The notes under the pieces are model-generated. The model did no database searches and had not been told where the DNA came from. It saw only the letters and a program-made list of their open reading frames with translations. A stretch of DNA of 64,000 nt from Coptis chinensis. Taxonomy: Eukaryota > Streptophyta > Magnoliopsida > Ranunculales > Ranunculaceae. The position numbers and the translations under genes are program-made. Positions 45,736-57,047 of the stretch are shown here, piece by piece. Position 1 is the first letter of the stretch. Every line of letters begins with the position of its first letter. The stretch is taken from assembly GCA_015680905.1 (NCBI GenBank), contig CM027382.1, forward strand, positions 22,045,501 through 22,109,500. Reading direction: 5' to 3'.

Positions 45736-45959
45736 TTCTAACAGACCAAAAAACAAAACATGAAGAACGGACAAACTGACTTAGAATTAATCTCTAAATA
45801 ATTATACCAAACCAAACACGCACAGGACATATTATGTGATATGATGTTCCCTAGAGGACCTATAAAACATCTACTGTCATTGTCACTATCACTGTAACCT
45901 GTAGGAATACTAACAAGTAAAAAAGCACAAGTTAACATAACAAAACACAAGTCTCTATT

Positions 45960-46318
45960 GCATGCAAGTTCACAAAAAACGCAACGAATGGAGTTTTCGA
46001 CTGCTTCTAAGAAAACATCATCAACTTCGATTGTTTGCAGGAAATCAGCATCTTTAAAGAAGATTTTAATAGCATTCTCCTTCATATATGCTGCCGCATC
46101 AGGGCCACCATGACCATCAAACACCCCAAAGAAAGCACTTGGAGTTGGGCAGCTACAGATTGACCCCAAGTACGAGGATAAGTCATCAATCTGAATGTGT
46201 TCATCTTCCATATATCTCCGCAGACCAATATAAGCATAGCTACCAGAACGGATGGTACAAATTGTAGATCGGAACATTCAATGGTGCCATCAGGGATGGA
46301 GTCAGTAGGCTTCGCTTC
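45960..46318 (-). pseudogene. Protein phosphatase 2C fragment, captured
   Basis: After an acceptor (GTTCAG at 46324-46319) the minus strand reads EAKPTDSIPDGTIECSDLQF and VPS, then with a small frame change IRSGSYAYIGLRRYMEDEHI, FFGVFDGHGGPDAAAYMKEN and VDDVFLEAVENS. RxMED and FDGHGG are the first metal-binding motifs of PP2C phosphatases; the sequence is closest in memory to the clade of Arabidopsis PP2C22/PP2C49. Everything after the first quarter of the catalytic domain is missing. It lies on the opposite strand to HGH1-HSK, downstream of the ATG2 exon, so the two could be parts of one chimeric transcript. Confidence 0.85.
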
Positions 46319-46333
46319 CTGAACAATAAACAA

Positions 46334-47860
46334 CTAAGATCAGTCATCTTTTCCTAGATACCTAAACAAAGATCAATTAACAACTCGCCATAAAGCATCC
46401 TATCCACTTCATCAATCTATAAGCATAAACAAGGAAAACACTAGTGTCCAACACAGTTCACAGAGAGTTTCACTGCTTGGGTAAATTATAGTTTTTCAGG
46501 GCATCATGTTTACATTCATTATTCAGCCTTAACAAACAGTTCTTGACAAATTGTATCTTCATAATGATGCACAACATCACCCTGTCCTAAAAAATCATGT
46601 TTGTCATGTTAAACAGTATTGGAGGCTTGAACAACAATCTTCTACAAATTGCAGAAACTTTTTACTAAAGTATCTTCACAATCTGGGCTTTCTCTATTTT
46701 ATATATTTTCAATCAAAATTTTGCAGCAATTACAACCATCATAACCTGCATTCTACAATGTACTAAAATTACTGAAAATTTCATAACTAGAAACTACGTT
46801 ACTTTGATACCCAAGAAAAGATTTATAGTAATGCATGACTCAAACTAACAGTGTAATGCCTTGAACAAACGAAAATATTAAAATCCCACAGATAACATAA
46901 CATAGAAAGAACCTGAATTTGAATTAAAATCCTAAAACTAACAATATCTACACGAAAACCCAAATGAAAGAATTTGAATTTTTAAGTTGAGTCTTCATAG
47001 CTTATAAAATCACTGAGCTCATAAACAGGGATGATGAAGCTGAAAAAAAATGAAAACTGAACTATTCTGATAAGACAAAACAACTAACATCACTCTCTTT
47101 AAGCATTATTTTCGAATCACAAAAGAAAAAGAGAAAATGGAAGTCTCATACAGTGCCTTTTCACTCTTAAGTATAAGTTGATCATTCTCCCCTAGTTGTG
47201 GATTTCACTTCTTGTTGGAAACTAGAAGTACACTACTACTTTTAATTCGCTCGTGGAATCTTGCAACTCAGACAATTCTTATTTTTCCTATGGCATGCCT
47301 TATCCAACTACTTTTAGACTGTCTTTGTCCGCACTTCAATCTCTTGTACAAGGTGATATCCAAAGAAAATGTATCTATCCTTTCATTTTCCGAATTCAAT
47401 CTCCTACTTGTCAAGTGTGTGTGGTGGAGAGTGGGTTTTATCTTTAGGCTCGCTGAATTTTCGTGTCCTTTGTGAAAACAAAAGATAACATGGGTCGCAA
47501 AACCAAAGTTTCACACACTCTACACTAATGTCACGCCTCCTAAGAAAGAAGCTACATAGTTAAACATGCGGTTAGGCAGATTCTTATTGAAAAATAGTTT
47601 ATCAATCAATTATGATTATTCATGAACCTACTCTCCTCTCTTTCTCAACGATGTCTCTCTCCTCTCATAAAATCTCACAGGCAGTTCAAAACACCTAGTT
47701 GTAAAACAAGTCTTAACTCACAAACTCGTTCTTTCATCAATAACGCCCACAAACAAAAACTCTCCTTAAAAAATTCAAAATTTCCAACAATTCTCACACA
47801 CACATACATAAAATCAAAAGCCCAGACCCAAATTCACAATTAAAAAAATATATATCATAC
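46334..47860. other. No supported exon
   Basis: This AT-rich stretch lies between the PP2C and ATG2 fragments; it would be intronic if the two are co-transcribed on the minus strand. An open plus-strand frame at 47253-47447 is not recognisable. Confidence 0.4.
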
Positions 47861-48004
47861 CTTTTGGTTGATATAATCAACATTAAGAGCTAGGTCGGTA
47901 AGTTGAAGAGTACCATAACCAAGTTGAACATCAAGTTGTTCTAAATCAAGATCACCAAGTATATACTGCCCTAATTTCTTCTTCAAATGAATCTCCTTTA
48001 TGGA
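47861..48004 (-). pseudogene. ATG2: ATG2 first-exon fragment, captured
   Basis: The minus strand reads IHLKKKLGQYILGDLDLEQL, then DVQLGYGTLQLTDLALNVDY and INQK, followed by a GTATGA donor at 47860. This is the N-terminal chorein-like region of the autophagy lipid-transfer protein ATG2 (KKLGQFILGDIDLDQLDVQL in plants). The usual ATG2 start and the preceding residues are absent, and no in-frame ATG is evident, so it is a fragment. It lies within 70 bases of the right inverted repeat, mirroring HGH1 at the left arm. Confidence 0.85.
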
Positions 48005-48067
48005 TTGCACACAAAAAATTTTGTTTTTGCTTTCTCCTTTATAGATTTTGGAGAGAGATCGGTGAAA

Positions 48068-48253
48068 TTGGAGAGCAAATTCTATTTTTTGCTTCGGTCA
48101 AATTTTGTTTCCGAAAATACCCTCTCATATTTCGTCATTTAGAACTCGCGATTGCTTCGGTCAAGTTTTTGTGACATCCGTTGGATTGCACCAGATGAAT
48201 GGCTGGGATTCACTGTGCCCAGAATGTGGCTACAGTGCCTGTGGCTGTATCCC
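48068..48253 (-). repeat. Right terminal inverted repeat of the Pack-MULE
   Basis: Inverted copy of the left arm, ending ...CTGTATCCC at 48253. Point differences and small indels from the left arm suggest some age since insertion. Confidence 0.9.
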
Positions 48254-48351
48254 TCCCCGTATATATATATATGAGTCTGTGGACTCCGGGTGTGCAAATT
48301 GCTAATCATACTTGGTAGCTTGAGAGTTCAAACCAGGAAAGTAAGAGAAAA

Positions 48352-49711
48352 ATGAGTCCAGCTGATGTTCAATACATCTCAACCTACAGAGTTCGACCGC
48401 TGAACTCCAACAAAGAAAGTGGAAAGATTCCTTTAACACCATGGGATCTCACTTTACTTCCAGTTCAATACATTCAAAAGGGAATTCTTTTTCTCAAACC
48501 ACAATCCAGACAAACCAAAGAAGAACAAGCATTTCTTGTCGATCAGCTCAAGAAGTCCTTAGCTCCAACACTCGACTTTTTCTTCCCTTTAGCTGGTCGC
48601 TTAGCTATGGAAAAACACAAAGATGATTCCATTTCATTTTTTATCAAATGCAACGACCAAGGCGCCAGTTTAGTTCATGCACCAGCTGAAGTTTTGGTCT
48701 CGGACATACTTGATCCGGTCTACGTACCTCCGGTAGTATACAGGTTTTTTCCTATTAACTATGCGACAAATTATGACGGACTACGTCTACCTTTACTTTC
48801 CATACAAGTAACTTTCTTGATTGATGGTATATTCATTGGGTGTACCATGAACCATTCAGTATGTGATGGCTCGTCTTTTTGGCATTTCATGAATTCATGG
48901 TCTGCAGTAACTAGAGGTGCTAAGAAAATCTCACGTCTTCCAGTGCTCGAGCGTTGGTTCCTTAACGCAGCCGAATGCCCCATTCGTTTTTGTCGAATGA
49001 AGATCAATTCATCGAACACTACACTCAGCCACCAGTAGCTGAAAGGTTTTTTCCGTTTTACACGTCAAGACCTTGCCAAACTCAAAGCCAAGGCTAATAA
49101 TGAAATGGAAACAACCACGATCTCCTCTCTACAAACATTGTTAGCACATGTATGGAGAGCTGTAACGCGTGCAAAAAATCTCAATTACAATGAAGAAGTC
49201 AAGTATCGGGTATTGATTGGAAATCGCGCTAATTAACCCACCATTACCGGATGAGTACTTTGGTAACTCAATTCAACTTGTGACTGCAACAGGTAAAGCT
49301 GGTGAGTTAGTTGAAAGAGGGTTGGGTTGGGCAGCATGGTTGTTGAATCAGACCATAACGTCACATAATGATTCGGAGGTCCGGAGTTCATGGGAAGCTT
49401 GGATGAAGAAGCCTCTATTGATGACACGTAGTAAAGCAGCGACTGGTTTGATCACTGGGAGTTCACCAAGGTTCAATGTGTATGAAAATGATTTTGGGTG
49501 GGGTAAACCTATTGGGGTGCGAAGTGGGTGTGGTAATAAATCTGAGGGGAATATATCTGTTTATCCTGGTCCAGTTGAAGGGAGTGTCGAAATTGAAGCT
49601 TGTCTTTTGACCAATACATTGAAAGCTATGGGTGAGGATTTGGAATTTAGTGTGTATGCCAAACAGTTATTATTTTTATTTTCCTTTTTTTTTATCAAAT
49701 CAATTAGTTAA
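48352..49711 (+). pseudogene. BAHD acyltransferase pseudogene 2, nearly full length
   Basis: It starts at 48352 (MSPADVQYISTYRVRPLNSN) and contains LTPWDLTLLPVQYIQKGILF, FFFPLAGRLAMEKH, DILDPVYVPPVVY, the catalytic HxxxDG as NHSVCDGSSFWHF, LERWFLNAAECPIRF, then in other frames EDQFIEHYTQPPVAERFF, LQTLLAHVWRAVTRAKNL, INPPLPDEYFGNSIQLVTAT and NVYENDFGWG, with VEIEACLLTNTLKAMGED near the end. This is the clade of At3g50280-like uncharacterised acetyltransferases; the acyl acceptor is unknown. Three frame changes (about 48997, 49047 and 49225) break it. The C-terminus runs into a repeat shared with 59.5 kb. Confidence 0.9.
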
Positions 49712-49830
49712 TAATTGAAATAAATAGATAATTAAGTGTTCCTTTTATTCTCTCCACAAATTCTTGCAGTTCTCTTACCTCTGTCTCTGTTCCTCTTCTC
49801 CACTTCTGTCTCTCTCTCTCCATCCTCTAT
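49695..49830 (-). repeat. Inverted copy of the left arm of the 59.5-kb hairpin
   Basis: TCAAATCAATTAGTTAATAA and the following CT-rich block (TTCCTCTTCTCCA...) correspond, in reverse complement, to 59480-59612 (TGGAGAAGAGGAACGGAGAG ... TATTAACTAATTGATTTGAA). The two places are about 10 kb apart. Confidence 0.7.
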
Positions 49831-50012
49831 TTTTTTATCATCATTTCTAATAAGAGCATTTGCAATGCAGGGGAGTATGAGGGGTTTGTGACTATAGTCA
49901 CCAGTTTTTGGCAAAAGTAGTTGTGCAATGCAGTGGTGAATACCTAGTGACTATTTTCCCCAATTGATTTCAAGCTGAAACTTTCCACCGAGATAGTAGC
50001 TGACTTGTTAAC

Positions 50013-50132
50013 TTTGGACGGGATCTTGGATTCCGTTTGGATTACAAAACTCACCAGACGGAATCCAACATCCCGTCTCGCTATATTTCTTTTTTTCCAG
50101 ACGGAATCAAGCATCCCGTCCGGAGTCCTAAC
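50013..50132. repeat. Left subterminal palindromes of the Harbinger element
   Basis: Three copies of the AGACGGAATC-n-ATCCCGTC dyad at about 50019, 50058 and 50100, shared with 55172-55230 and 58364-58450. Confidence 0.9.
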
Positions 50133-50286
50133 GGCTAGTTCACCAACGGTCAGAAAGTCATAACGGTCAAAATAAAAAAATTTGATATATATACAAAATT
50201 TGTTTCATTTCATCTCACACTTCCAACAATCATTTATCATATTTCTTCTTCTTTAAAATCAGTTCTTCAAAAAAACAAAATATCAA

Positions 50287-51405
50287 ATGTCATCATCTCA
50301 AGCAAGTGGTAGCACTCAAGCAAAAGCAAAAACTCACTTTAGCATGTCCGAAGATCAATCTCTATGTCTTGCATGGATAAAAATTAGTGAAGACTCCATT
50401 GTTGGTGCTTTCCAAAATGCAAAAGGATTTTGGAATCGTGTAACAAACGAGTTCAATCAAGCACGTGGGTCGGATAGGTCTTCCGATTCAATTAGCGGTA
50501 AATGGAAATATATTTCAAAAATGATGAATAAGTTTGTTGCAATTGTGAATGCGGTGGAGGCTCAACATGCAAGTGGTACAACAATACAAAGCCGAGTAAT
50601 TACAACTTTGTAAATTTGGAATTTATTGATTATCTTAGTCTTAGTCTAATTATTTCCGCCTTAGTCTAATTATCTTAGTATATTTATTATTTCCATTTTA
50701 GTCTTAGTCTAATTATTATCTTAGTCTATTTATTATTTTAATTTAATTATCTTAGTCTTAGTGATTATTTTAGTCTAATTACCACCATTTTATTTTTTAG
50801 TTGTCCGAGGCAAGGATGACGTACCAACTACAAGAAAAAACGGTTTTTTCACTTGATCATTGTTACGTTATACTCAAGGATAATCCAATGTGGAGTAATG
50901 TTTTTGAGGCAAAGTCAAGCCACCCCACAAAGGGAAAAGGTCGCAAAAATGATGGTGAAGATTCAACTTCTAATTCACCAATTGTTGGTAGAGTTGAATT
51001 GGAGGGTTCTCAAGAAATAGAGCTTCTTCCTCTTGGATCGAAGAAAGCCAAGTCCAAGAGGAACCAAGAAAAATCAGTTGGTATGTTGAAGGGTTACTTT
51101 ACAAGTTTAGAGGATACATTTTCACAGGATGCAAATGAAGCACAAAAATACTTAGAACTTAGGGAAAGGGAACTTGCATATGGCCAAAGAACTGTGATGG
51201 TAAGAGAAGAAAAAATTCGGATTCAAAATGGAAAAAATCAAGTTTAATTGGAAAAAAATTAGCTTCAAAAGATGCAATATGAAGCTAAGATTTTAGCGAC
51301 CGATACAAGTGTCCTCCATCCCGATACCGCTTTTATAATCGAGCAACAACAAGCTGAAATACGTGCTGAATGGGCAAGGGCTAGAGGTGGTTCTAGCTCT
51401 AACTA
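50287..51405 (+). pseudogene. Harbinger partner protein (trihelix/NAM-associated type)
   Basis: Exon 1 (50287-50609) encodes MSSSQASGSTQAKAKTHFSM, then DQSLCLAWIKISEDSIVGAF and FWNRVTNEFNQARGSDRSSD with SISGKWKYISKMMNKF, the Myb/trihelix-like DNA-binding module. A GTAAAT donor and TTTTTTAG acceptor bound an intron of about 190 bases. Exon 2 (50801 on) encodes KDNPMWSNVFEAKSSHPTKG, GSKKAKSKRNQEKSVGMLKG and a charged coiled-coil region, the NAM-associated domain. One stop at 51245 and another at 51262 interrupt it before the end, EIRAEWARARGGSSSN. In Harbinger elements this protein brings the transposase into the nucleus and to the DNA ends. It is convergent with the transposase. Confidence 0.8.
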
Positions 51406-51419
51406 AGCTTATGTAATAT

Positions 51420-51890
51420 CTAGTATTTTATTTTAATTAAAGAACTATGTATTTTAATTAATGCACTATGCATTTTAATTTCACTGTCTTTGTAATTAAT
51501 GCACTATGTATTTTAATTTCATTGTATTTTTAATTAATGAACTATGTATTTTTATTTCACTGTTTTTTTTAATTAATGCACTATGTATGTTCTTTCCAAT
51601 ATAATTATTTTCATAGAAATACAAGTCAATAAAATTAAAATACATTGTAATATAGTTTATTAAAACACAACTCATTAAACACATAAGAACTTATTAGAAT
51701 TACATAGAAAATACATAGGAAATACATTAAGAAATACATAGGAAATACATTAAGAAATATATAAGAAATATATTAGGAAATACATAGAAAATACATAGTT
51801 CACGTTAGGAAATACATAGGAAATACTTTGGAACTTCATAGTTCACGTTAGGAAATAGGAAATACATATGAAATACACTTTCATTTACAT
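51420..51890. repeat. AT-rich short repeats between the two Harbinger genes
   Basis: ATTAATGCACTATGTATTTT-like units recur at 51460-51590 and GGAAATACATA-like units at 51700-51870, with no coding potential. This is the convergent 3' region of the two genes. Confidence 0.7.
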
Positions 51891-51894
51891 TTTA

Positions 51895-53375
51895 ATTTTT
51901 GCCTCCTTCTCCCTCCTCTGGATCCAACCAATTTGGATCATAAATTGGTATCGAATCTGCTGTTTCTTCAATGCCAGTCCAATTAAAAATATGCTCAACT
52001 AAGTCATTTTGAAGATTAGTATGTGTAACTTCATTTCTGATCTTATTTCTTGCTTCAATCATCTAATAGACAAAATGAAAACCATCATCTTCCTGAAAGA
52101 GCACAGGTATTGTTTCTTTCCTCTGACCTTTCCAATTCCAAACTCCACTTTCACGTTCACTCTCAACAATCATATTATGCATTATAATGCATGCCTTCAT
52201 TATGTCTCCAAGAACAACAACACTATGACAACGCGTAAAAGCCTTAACAATATGTCATCATGCCTGCAAAACTCCAAACATCCTTTCAACATCCTTTCTT
52301 GCAGCTTCTTGACGTTGAGTAAAGATCTTTTCATGCTTATTTCTTGGATAACAAATGGCTTGAACAAATGTGCCCCATTTTGGATAAATACCATCAGCAA
52401 GATAATATCCCATATTGTAGTCATTACCATTCACATTAAATGCAACAGCAAGAGCCTCACCTTGCTCTAATGATTCAAAAACATGAGAACGATGAAGCAC
52501 GTTAATGTCATTATGCGAACCTAGTAAGCCGAAGAAGCAATGCCAGATCCAACAGTGTTTGTCTGCAACGGCTTCAAGTACCAAAGTTGGTTCCTTCTTG
52601 TACCCTACATGTGTTCCAGCCCATCCAATTGGACAATTCTTCCACACCCAGTGCATATAGTTGATTGATCCAAGCATTCCTGGAAAACCCCTTGCCGCAT
52701 TTTCAGCTAATATCCTAGCAGTGTCTGTCTCAGTTGGTCGTCTCAAGTACTCTTCCTCAAACGCCATGATTATTGCCTTGCACCAACACTTCATAGATAC
52801 ATTTGCTATGGAATCTCCAATTTGTAAATACTCATCCGTTGAATCAGAAGAACAATCAGTTGCTAATTGTGCAACTGCAGCTAGTCCCTTCTATAACCCA
52901 AAAATTGCTTGCCGACCCAATCCATCCACATTGTCTTTAAAGTAATCGTCGAATGCTGCAACAATTTTCAACATATACATAAAAAGCTCTCTTGTCATCA
53001 TGTACCTTCGTCTAAACTTATGAGGAGACCACCTACAAGGTGTTGTGAAGTAATCCTTCATTATCTTTTGTTTACTGAAATCACCACCATCTCTAAACGT
53101 GTAATCTCTGCCCTTCACAGATCCACCGCGTTTGTCTGTATCCACATCTTCAATTTCAATGGCTGCTTGAGTCATTAATGCCCCAGTAGTGGATAATAAC
53201 TGCAACCTCCTCCTCCTCCTTCACCTCATCATATCATTATGCTCATCTCTTACTCTTTCCATGTAGTCATTTTCAGCGGAAGTATCAGAAGACGACCCGG
53301 TAAAACCAGAAGACGAACTATTACTACTAGATCCTCCCCCATAATCTTTGGTTAAATGCAATTCTTTCTTCTCTA
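51895..53375 (-). pseudogene. PIF/Harbinger DDE transposase, catalytic Asp changed
   Basis: The minus strand contains SKQKIMKDYFTTPCRWSPHK and FRRRYMMTRELFMYMLKIVA (N-terminal helical part), YLRRPTETDTARILAENAAR, GFPGMLGSINYMHWVWKNCP, LLGSHNDINVLHRSHVFESL, YYLADGIYPKWGTFVQAI and RKDVERMFGVLQA, then HIVKAF and a C-terminal tail ending DPNWLDPEEGE. This is DDE_Tnp_4. In active relatives the first catalytic residue is the D of GSIDCMHW; here it is N. The second Asp (SHNDINVL) and the Glu region (DVERMFGVLQA) are kept. Stops occur near 52890 and 52258. The serine-rich region near 53300 may be the N-terminus; start uncertain. Confidence 0.85.
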
Positions 53376-53619
53376 GACATTTTTTCTATTTTTAGCTTGG
53401 TTGTGGGGAAGAAGATGGTTGTTTGTTTGTTTGATCGAAAAGAAAGAAGAGTAAAACGAAATATGAAAGGTAAGGTCACATGTGATAGTTCGATTTTGGT
53501 CCACTCTCCAATTAATAACACATTTTATCATATTTTTGTTCACTCTCCAAGTGACAACACATTTTATCCAAATGTTTATCCAAATGTACCCTCAATAATT
53601 CCAATTTATGGGCCACTAT

Positions 53620-55106
53620 TGATAACCGTAAAAAGATTAGTTTTACCAATGACTAAAGCTCACGAGAACTCTAAACGCTAGTAAAACTAGAACTATTTTC
53701 GTATATCTAATTTATCAAAATTTTCTACTCTCAATCAAATTAAGATATAGTGAAGTAGGAAGTTCGTTCCACTCTTAGTTCTTTAGCATGCGATCGTTTC
53801 GTGTCAACTAATCAATCATAAGTCTAGTGAGAGATTTACGAGGGGAATTCTATACTACGAGGTGAATTCAATTAACAAGTTATGAATAACGAAATGAGAG
53901 AATGCTAAGGGTTTGAATCTAGATAAAGAATTAAAGGGAATTGAATCCACCTTAACTCGACTTAATCCTACTAACAAAGACTCGTCGTGATCCAAATTGA
54001 ATGCTTCACATATCAAAATAGTAATTCTAATCCCTAATTATACATGGCATTTCTACCAATTCATAACTAGCATGTGAGCGATTAAATCCATTCTCATGGT
54101 GAATTAATCGTTTCTAGAGTGGAATAATTATCACGACAATTTCTAAGTTTAACAAAGATCAAGCTTCATCAAGGCTTCTTCAACCCCTCTAATGGAGGTT
54201 TAGCCTTGATTCATACAACTATCATTTCCCATTGAATTAAAACTAGACATCATATAAAAATTCTATCTTTATGCAATTTGTCTAAACATTAATTGAAATC
54301 TTAGGTAATAACTAGAAAATTAATAACAAGTAATAAAGGAATTTAGATCTAAATAATTGTAAATGACAAAAAATCGAAATGAACAAGAATCTACTATTTT
54401 ATTTATCTAATGATGAAGAACGATGATTTAAGAGTTTAATCTAAAACAAGAATTGAATTGAAACTAACTTAATTAAAAATAACTAAAACTAGATCTAGAA
54501 TTATCTATAGTTTAGGTCTAATTAGCTACCATTAACAAAGAGCTAAGCTTTTGTTTTTATATGCTTCAGATCCAAAAATCATGCATGGGCTTGGAGCCAT
54601 GTTTTGGGCCAGAAAATCGGGCCCAAAACCCAATTCTTTTAGTCTGAAAAGGGCTCTTCAACTGGATTTAGCTTCAACAGACTTTTCGTCCACTTCTACT
54701 CCTCTGATTGGGTCAAGGCTTAGACCATTGGAAAGCTCTTTCCGAGCCGGTAGTTTTGACGTAAGGTAGGCCCAATTCCGAGGTCTGAGTTCAAAGATAT
54801 GGTCTTCAGAAGTTCTGCTGACTTTGTGCACTATTTCTGCCCGCGTGGACTTTGACTTTTCATCTTTTGACCGGGCTTTACAGAGGCTTTGTCTTCTTGA
54901 AAATTGGCATTTAATCACATAACTCCTTAGCAACCGACCTTTGCTCCTTTATTTCACTAAAGTGGCACATTTCTGCACATAATGGACTCTACTGCCTGAA
55001 ATGCATAAAAACACGTAATCAGTGTTAACTCTTATTTATTACTCACATAATTGGTCTAAAAGTATGATTGTTAAGGGGTTAAAACTACAGTTTTGGGCTC
55101 TTATCA
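53620..55106. mobile_element. 1.49-kb LTR-type unit (solo LTR or TRIM-like), 5-bp target duplication (fossil)
   Basis: It begins TGATAACCG and ends CTCTTATCA, with ACTAT on both sides (53615-53619 and 55107-55111). TG...CA ends with a 5-bp duplication indicate an LTR-type integration. On the minus strand it starts TGATAAGAGCCCAAAACTG. No internal region or second LTR is present, so a solo LTR is the simplest reading. A truncated relative lies at 19968-20672. It interrupts the Harbinger element and is therefore younger. Confidence 0.8.
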
Positions 55107-55164
55107 ACTATCCATAATTCCAATGTATGGAATAGGAAAAAGCGCAGAGGCATGGATTTTTAGT

Positions 55165-55240
55165 TACTAGACGGGATGTTACATTCCGTCTCAGTCTAAA
55201 AAGCCCAGACGGGATGTTACATTCCGTCTCGGTCTACACC
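55165..55240. repeat. Internal pair of Harbinger palindromes
   Basis: Two near-identical copies of AGACGGGATGTTACATTCCG at about 55171 and 55206. They separate the transposase part from the PMD gene. Confidence 0.9.
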
Positions 55241-55747
55241 ATACAGTATTCCTGTCATAACCTGTTAGAACCAAACCACCTGCTAAAATGAATAATATTC
55301 CATCAAAAAAAAATTCAGGTGCAACCAAGACATAGGAAATGAGTGAAATGCGAGGTCTAGCCTAACCTACGAACTTTTGGAATGAGTGAAATGAGTGAAA
55401 CGAGTGAAATGAGTGAAACGAATGTGAAATTTTTGGAAACATACGAACTTATACTTTGGAAACATACGAACTTATAATTTCTGATTTTTTTTTTGCCATA
55501 ACCTCATTTGTTTTATTGACATATTCATATCCAAAACCTGCTAATATACTTTGGAAATAATAAATAAGACAAACAACAATCATGAACAACACCCAAGTCT
55601 AACACAGAAACTCGGTAAAAAAACTAACTTATAATTTCTGAAAATTTTTGGACATAACCTCCTTTGTTTAATGACATATTGATATCCAAAACTCATCAAA
55701 GAAAAACCTGCTAATAAAACAGTCGTTACAAACAACAATCTCAAATG

Positions 55748-57006
55748 TCATAAGACAAGTAATGGCGCATAGCTATTACAAACTACAAAAAAATATCTAC
55801 TGAGACCTCCTCCCCTACGAGAAGGCTCAGTCAAATAGCTCTCCCCCCTACGTCGTTGTCGCCTCTCTAGTTGAGGTTGAGCTTGAGGTGTGGCACTTGC
55901 AGCATTCTCCAACTCTTGCACACGTCTCTGAAACTGCAAAGTTCAATTTCGCTCTTCTTGTAAGTACTCAAAACTGCGACGAGAGGACTCCATGAAGGAT
56001 ACATGCATGGCATAACTGAGAGAGCTGTAGTTAAGGAGCTCCGACCTTACTTCATCCTATTTAGCAAAACAAATGTATGTTAGGGGTTATAGTGAATAAT
56101 AATAATAATAAATCATGAATAAATTCAAATCATACTAACCTCGGCTAACTGCTCAAACTGTACGGACAAATCTGCTACCAATGCGGCATCTACTAGTGGA
56201 ATAAGTATCTCATATCTTGCCCCTGAGAAGTAATTATGCTCTAGTGCCAAAGGTCAGACTCATCAAATATCTGTGGAGTTCTTTGCAGCATCTGAATATC
56301 ATGAAACACCCTGGGCTGTGACTGTGGCAACTCCACTCCTTCTAGGAAATGAATGTCAGGCCTCAATGCTTCAGAAGTAACCCCTTCAAAATTGGTGCCC
56401 CAGTATAATGCACCTAGCAAGAGACCTTGACCAACCATCTTCCAATACAAGTCATAGTCTCCCGTAAAAATGAAAGTTGATGCGTCTGGCCAATCATTTG
56501 GGTTTGCCCTATAGTGTGAAAGAGCAGCAGGAAGAATATCAAAGGTTGTCATATCTATGGGTGGTGGGTAAGGTATAACAATCTTTCCAGATACTTGACG
56601 CCAACATCTGTCCCCAAGGTACCATGCAGTTACTGACCCTACAAGTATCATTCACCGCTGAGAAAGAAACCTTTCTCTATGACACATATAGGATAGTCTA
56701 CGGTACTTAGTGTTCTTTGAAACATCTGGAATATCCGCATAAGGAGTCTGAAATATGAAAGACTCGGCCAAGGGTTGCCACTCAATTCGGGTAGCTCCTA
56801 AAAGCTCAATCTGCTGACAAGTGTTATGAATATTATGTGATAGATCCTCATACCCCCTCTACCTACAATGAAGCCCCCATGCTTGAATACGTGGAATCAG
56901 GTCATGAGTCTCATTCTCTTCCAACCTCTTCAACACATGATGCATCACACGAAAATGTTCGTATTAAAATGTTCAATAGATAAAATACTAAATCAATAGA
57001 TAAAAT

Positions 57007-57047
<41 letters not shown>

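Larger units (their letters stand above)
41721..48253. mobile_element. Pack-MULE with ~200-bp inverted repeats and four captured gene fragments
   Basis: The left arm 41721-41917 (GGGATACAG...TAGCCACATTC...CATTCATCTGGTGCAATCCA...) and the right arm 48068-48253 are inverted copies over nearly 200 bases, with mismatches and small indels. The 6.5-kb interior has no transposase. It contains HGH1 and homoserine kinase fragments on the plus strand near the left arm, and ATG2 and PP2C fragments on the minus strand near the right arm. Long inverted repeats plus captured exons are the definition of a Pack-MULE. (TA)n lies directly outside both ends, so the target duplication (expected 9 bp) cannot be read reliably. 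Confidence 0.85.

Noticed and set aside
47253-47447. 64-residue plus-strand frame in the Pack-MULE
   Set aside because: It is open but matches no family, and it may be intronic to the minus-strand chimera.
52009-52470. 153-residue plus-strand frame across the transposase
   Set aside because: It lies antisense to the Harbinger transposase, whose motifs are on the minus strand.
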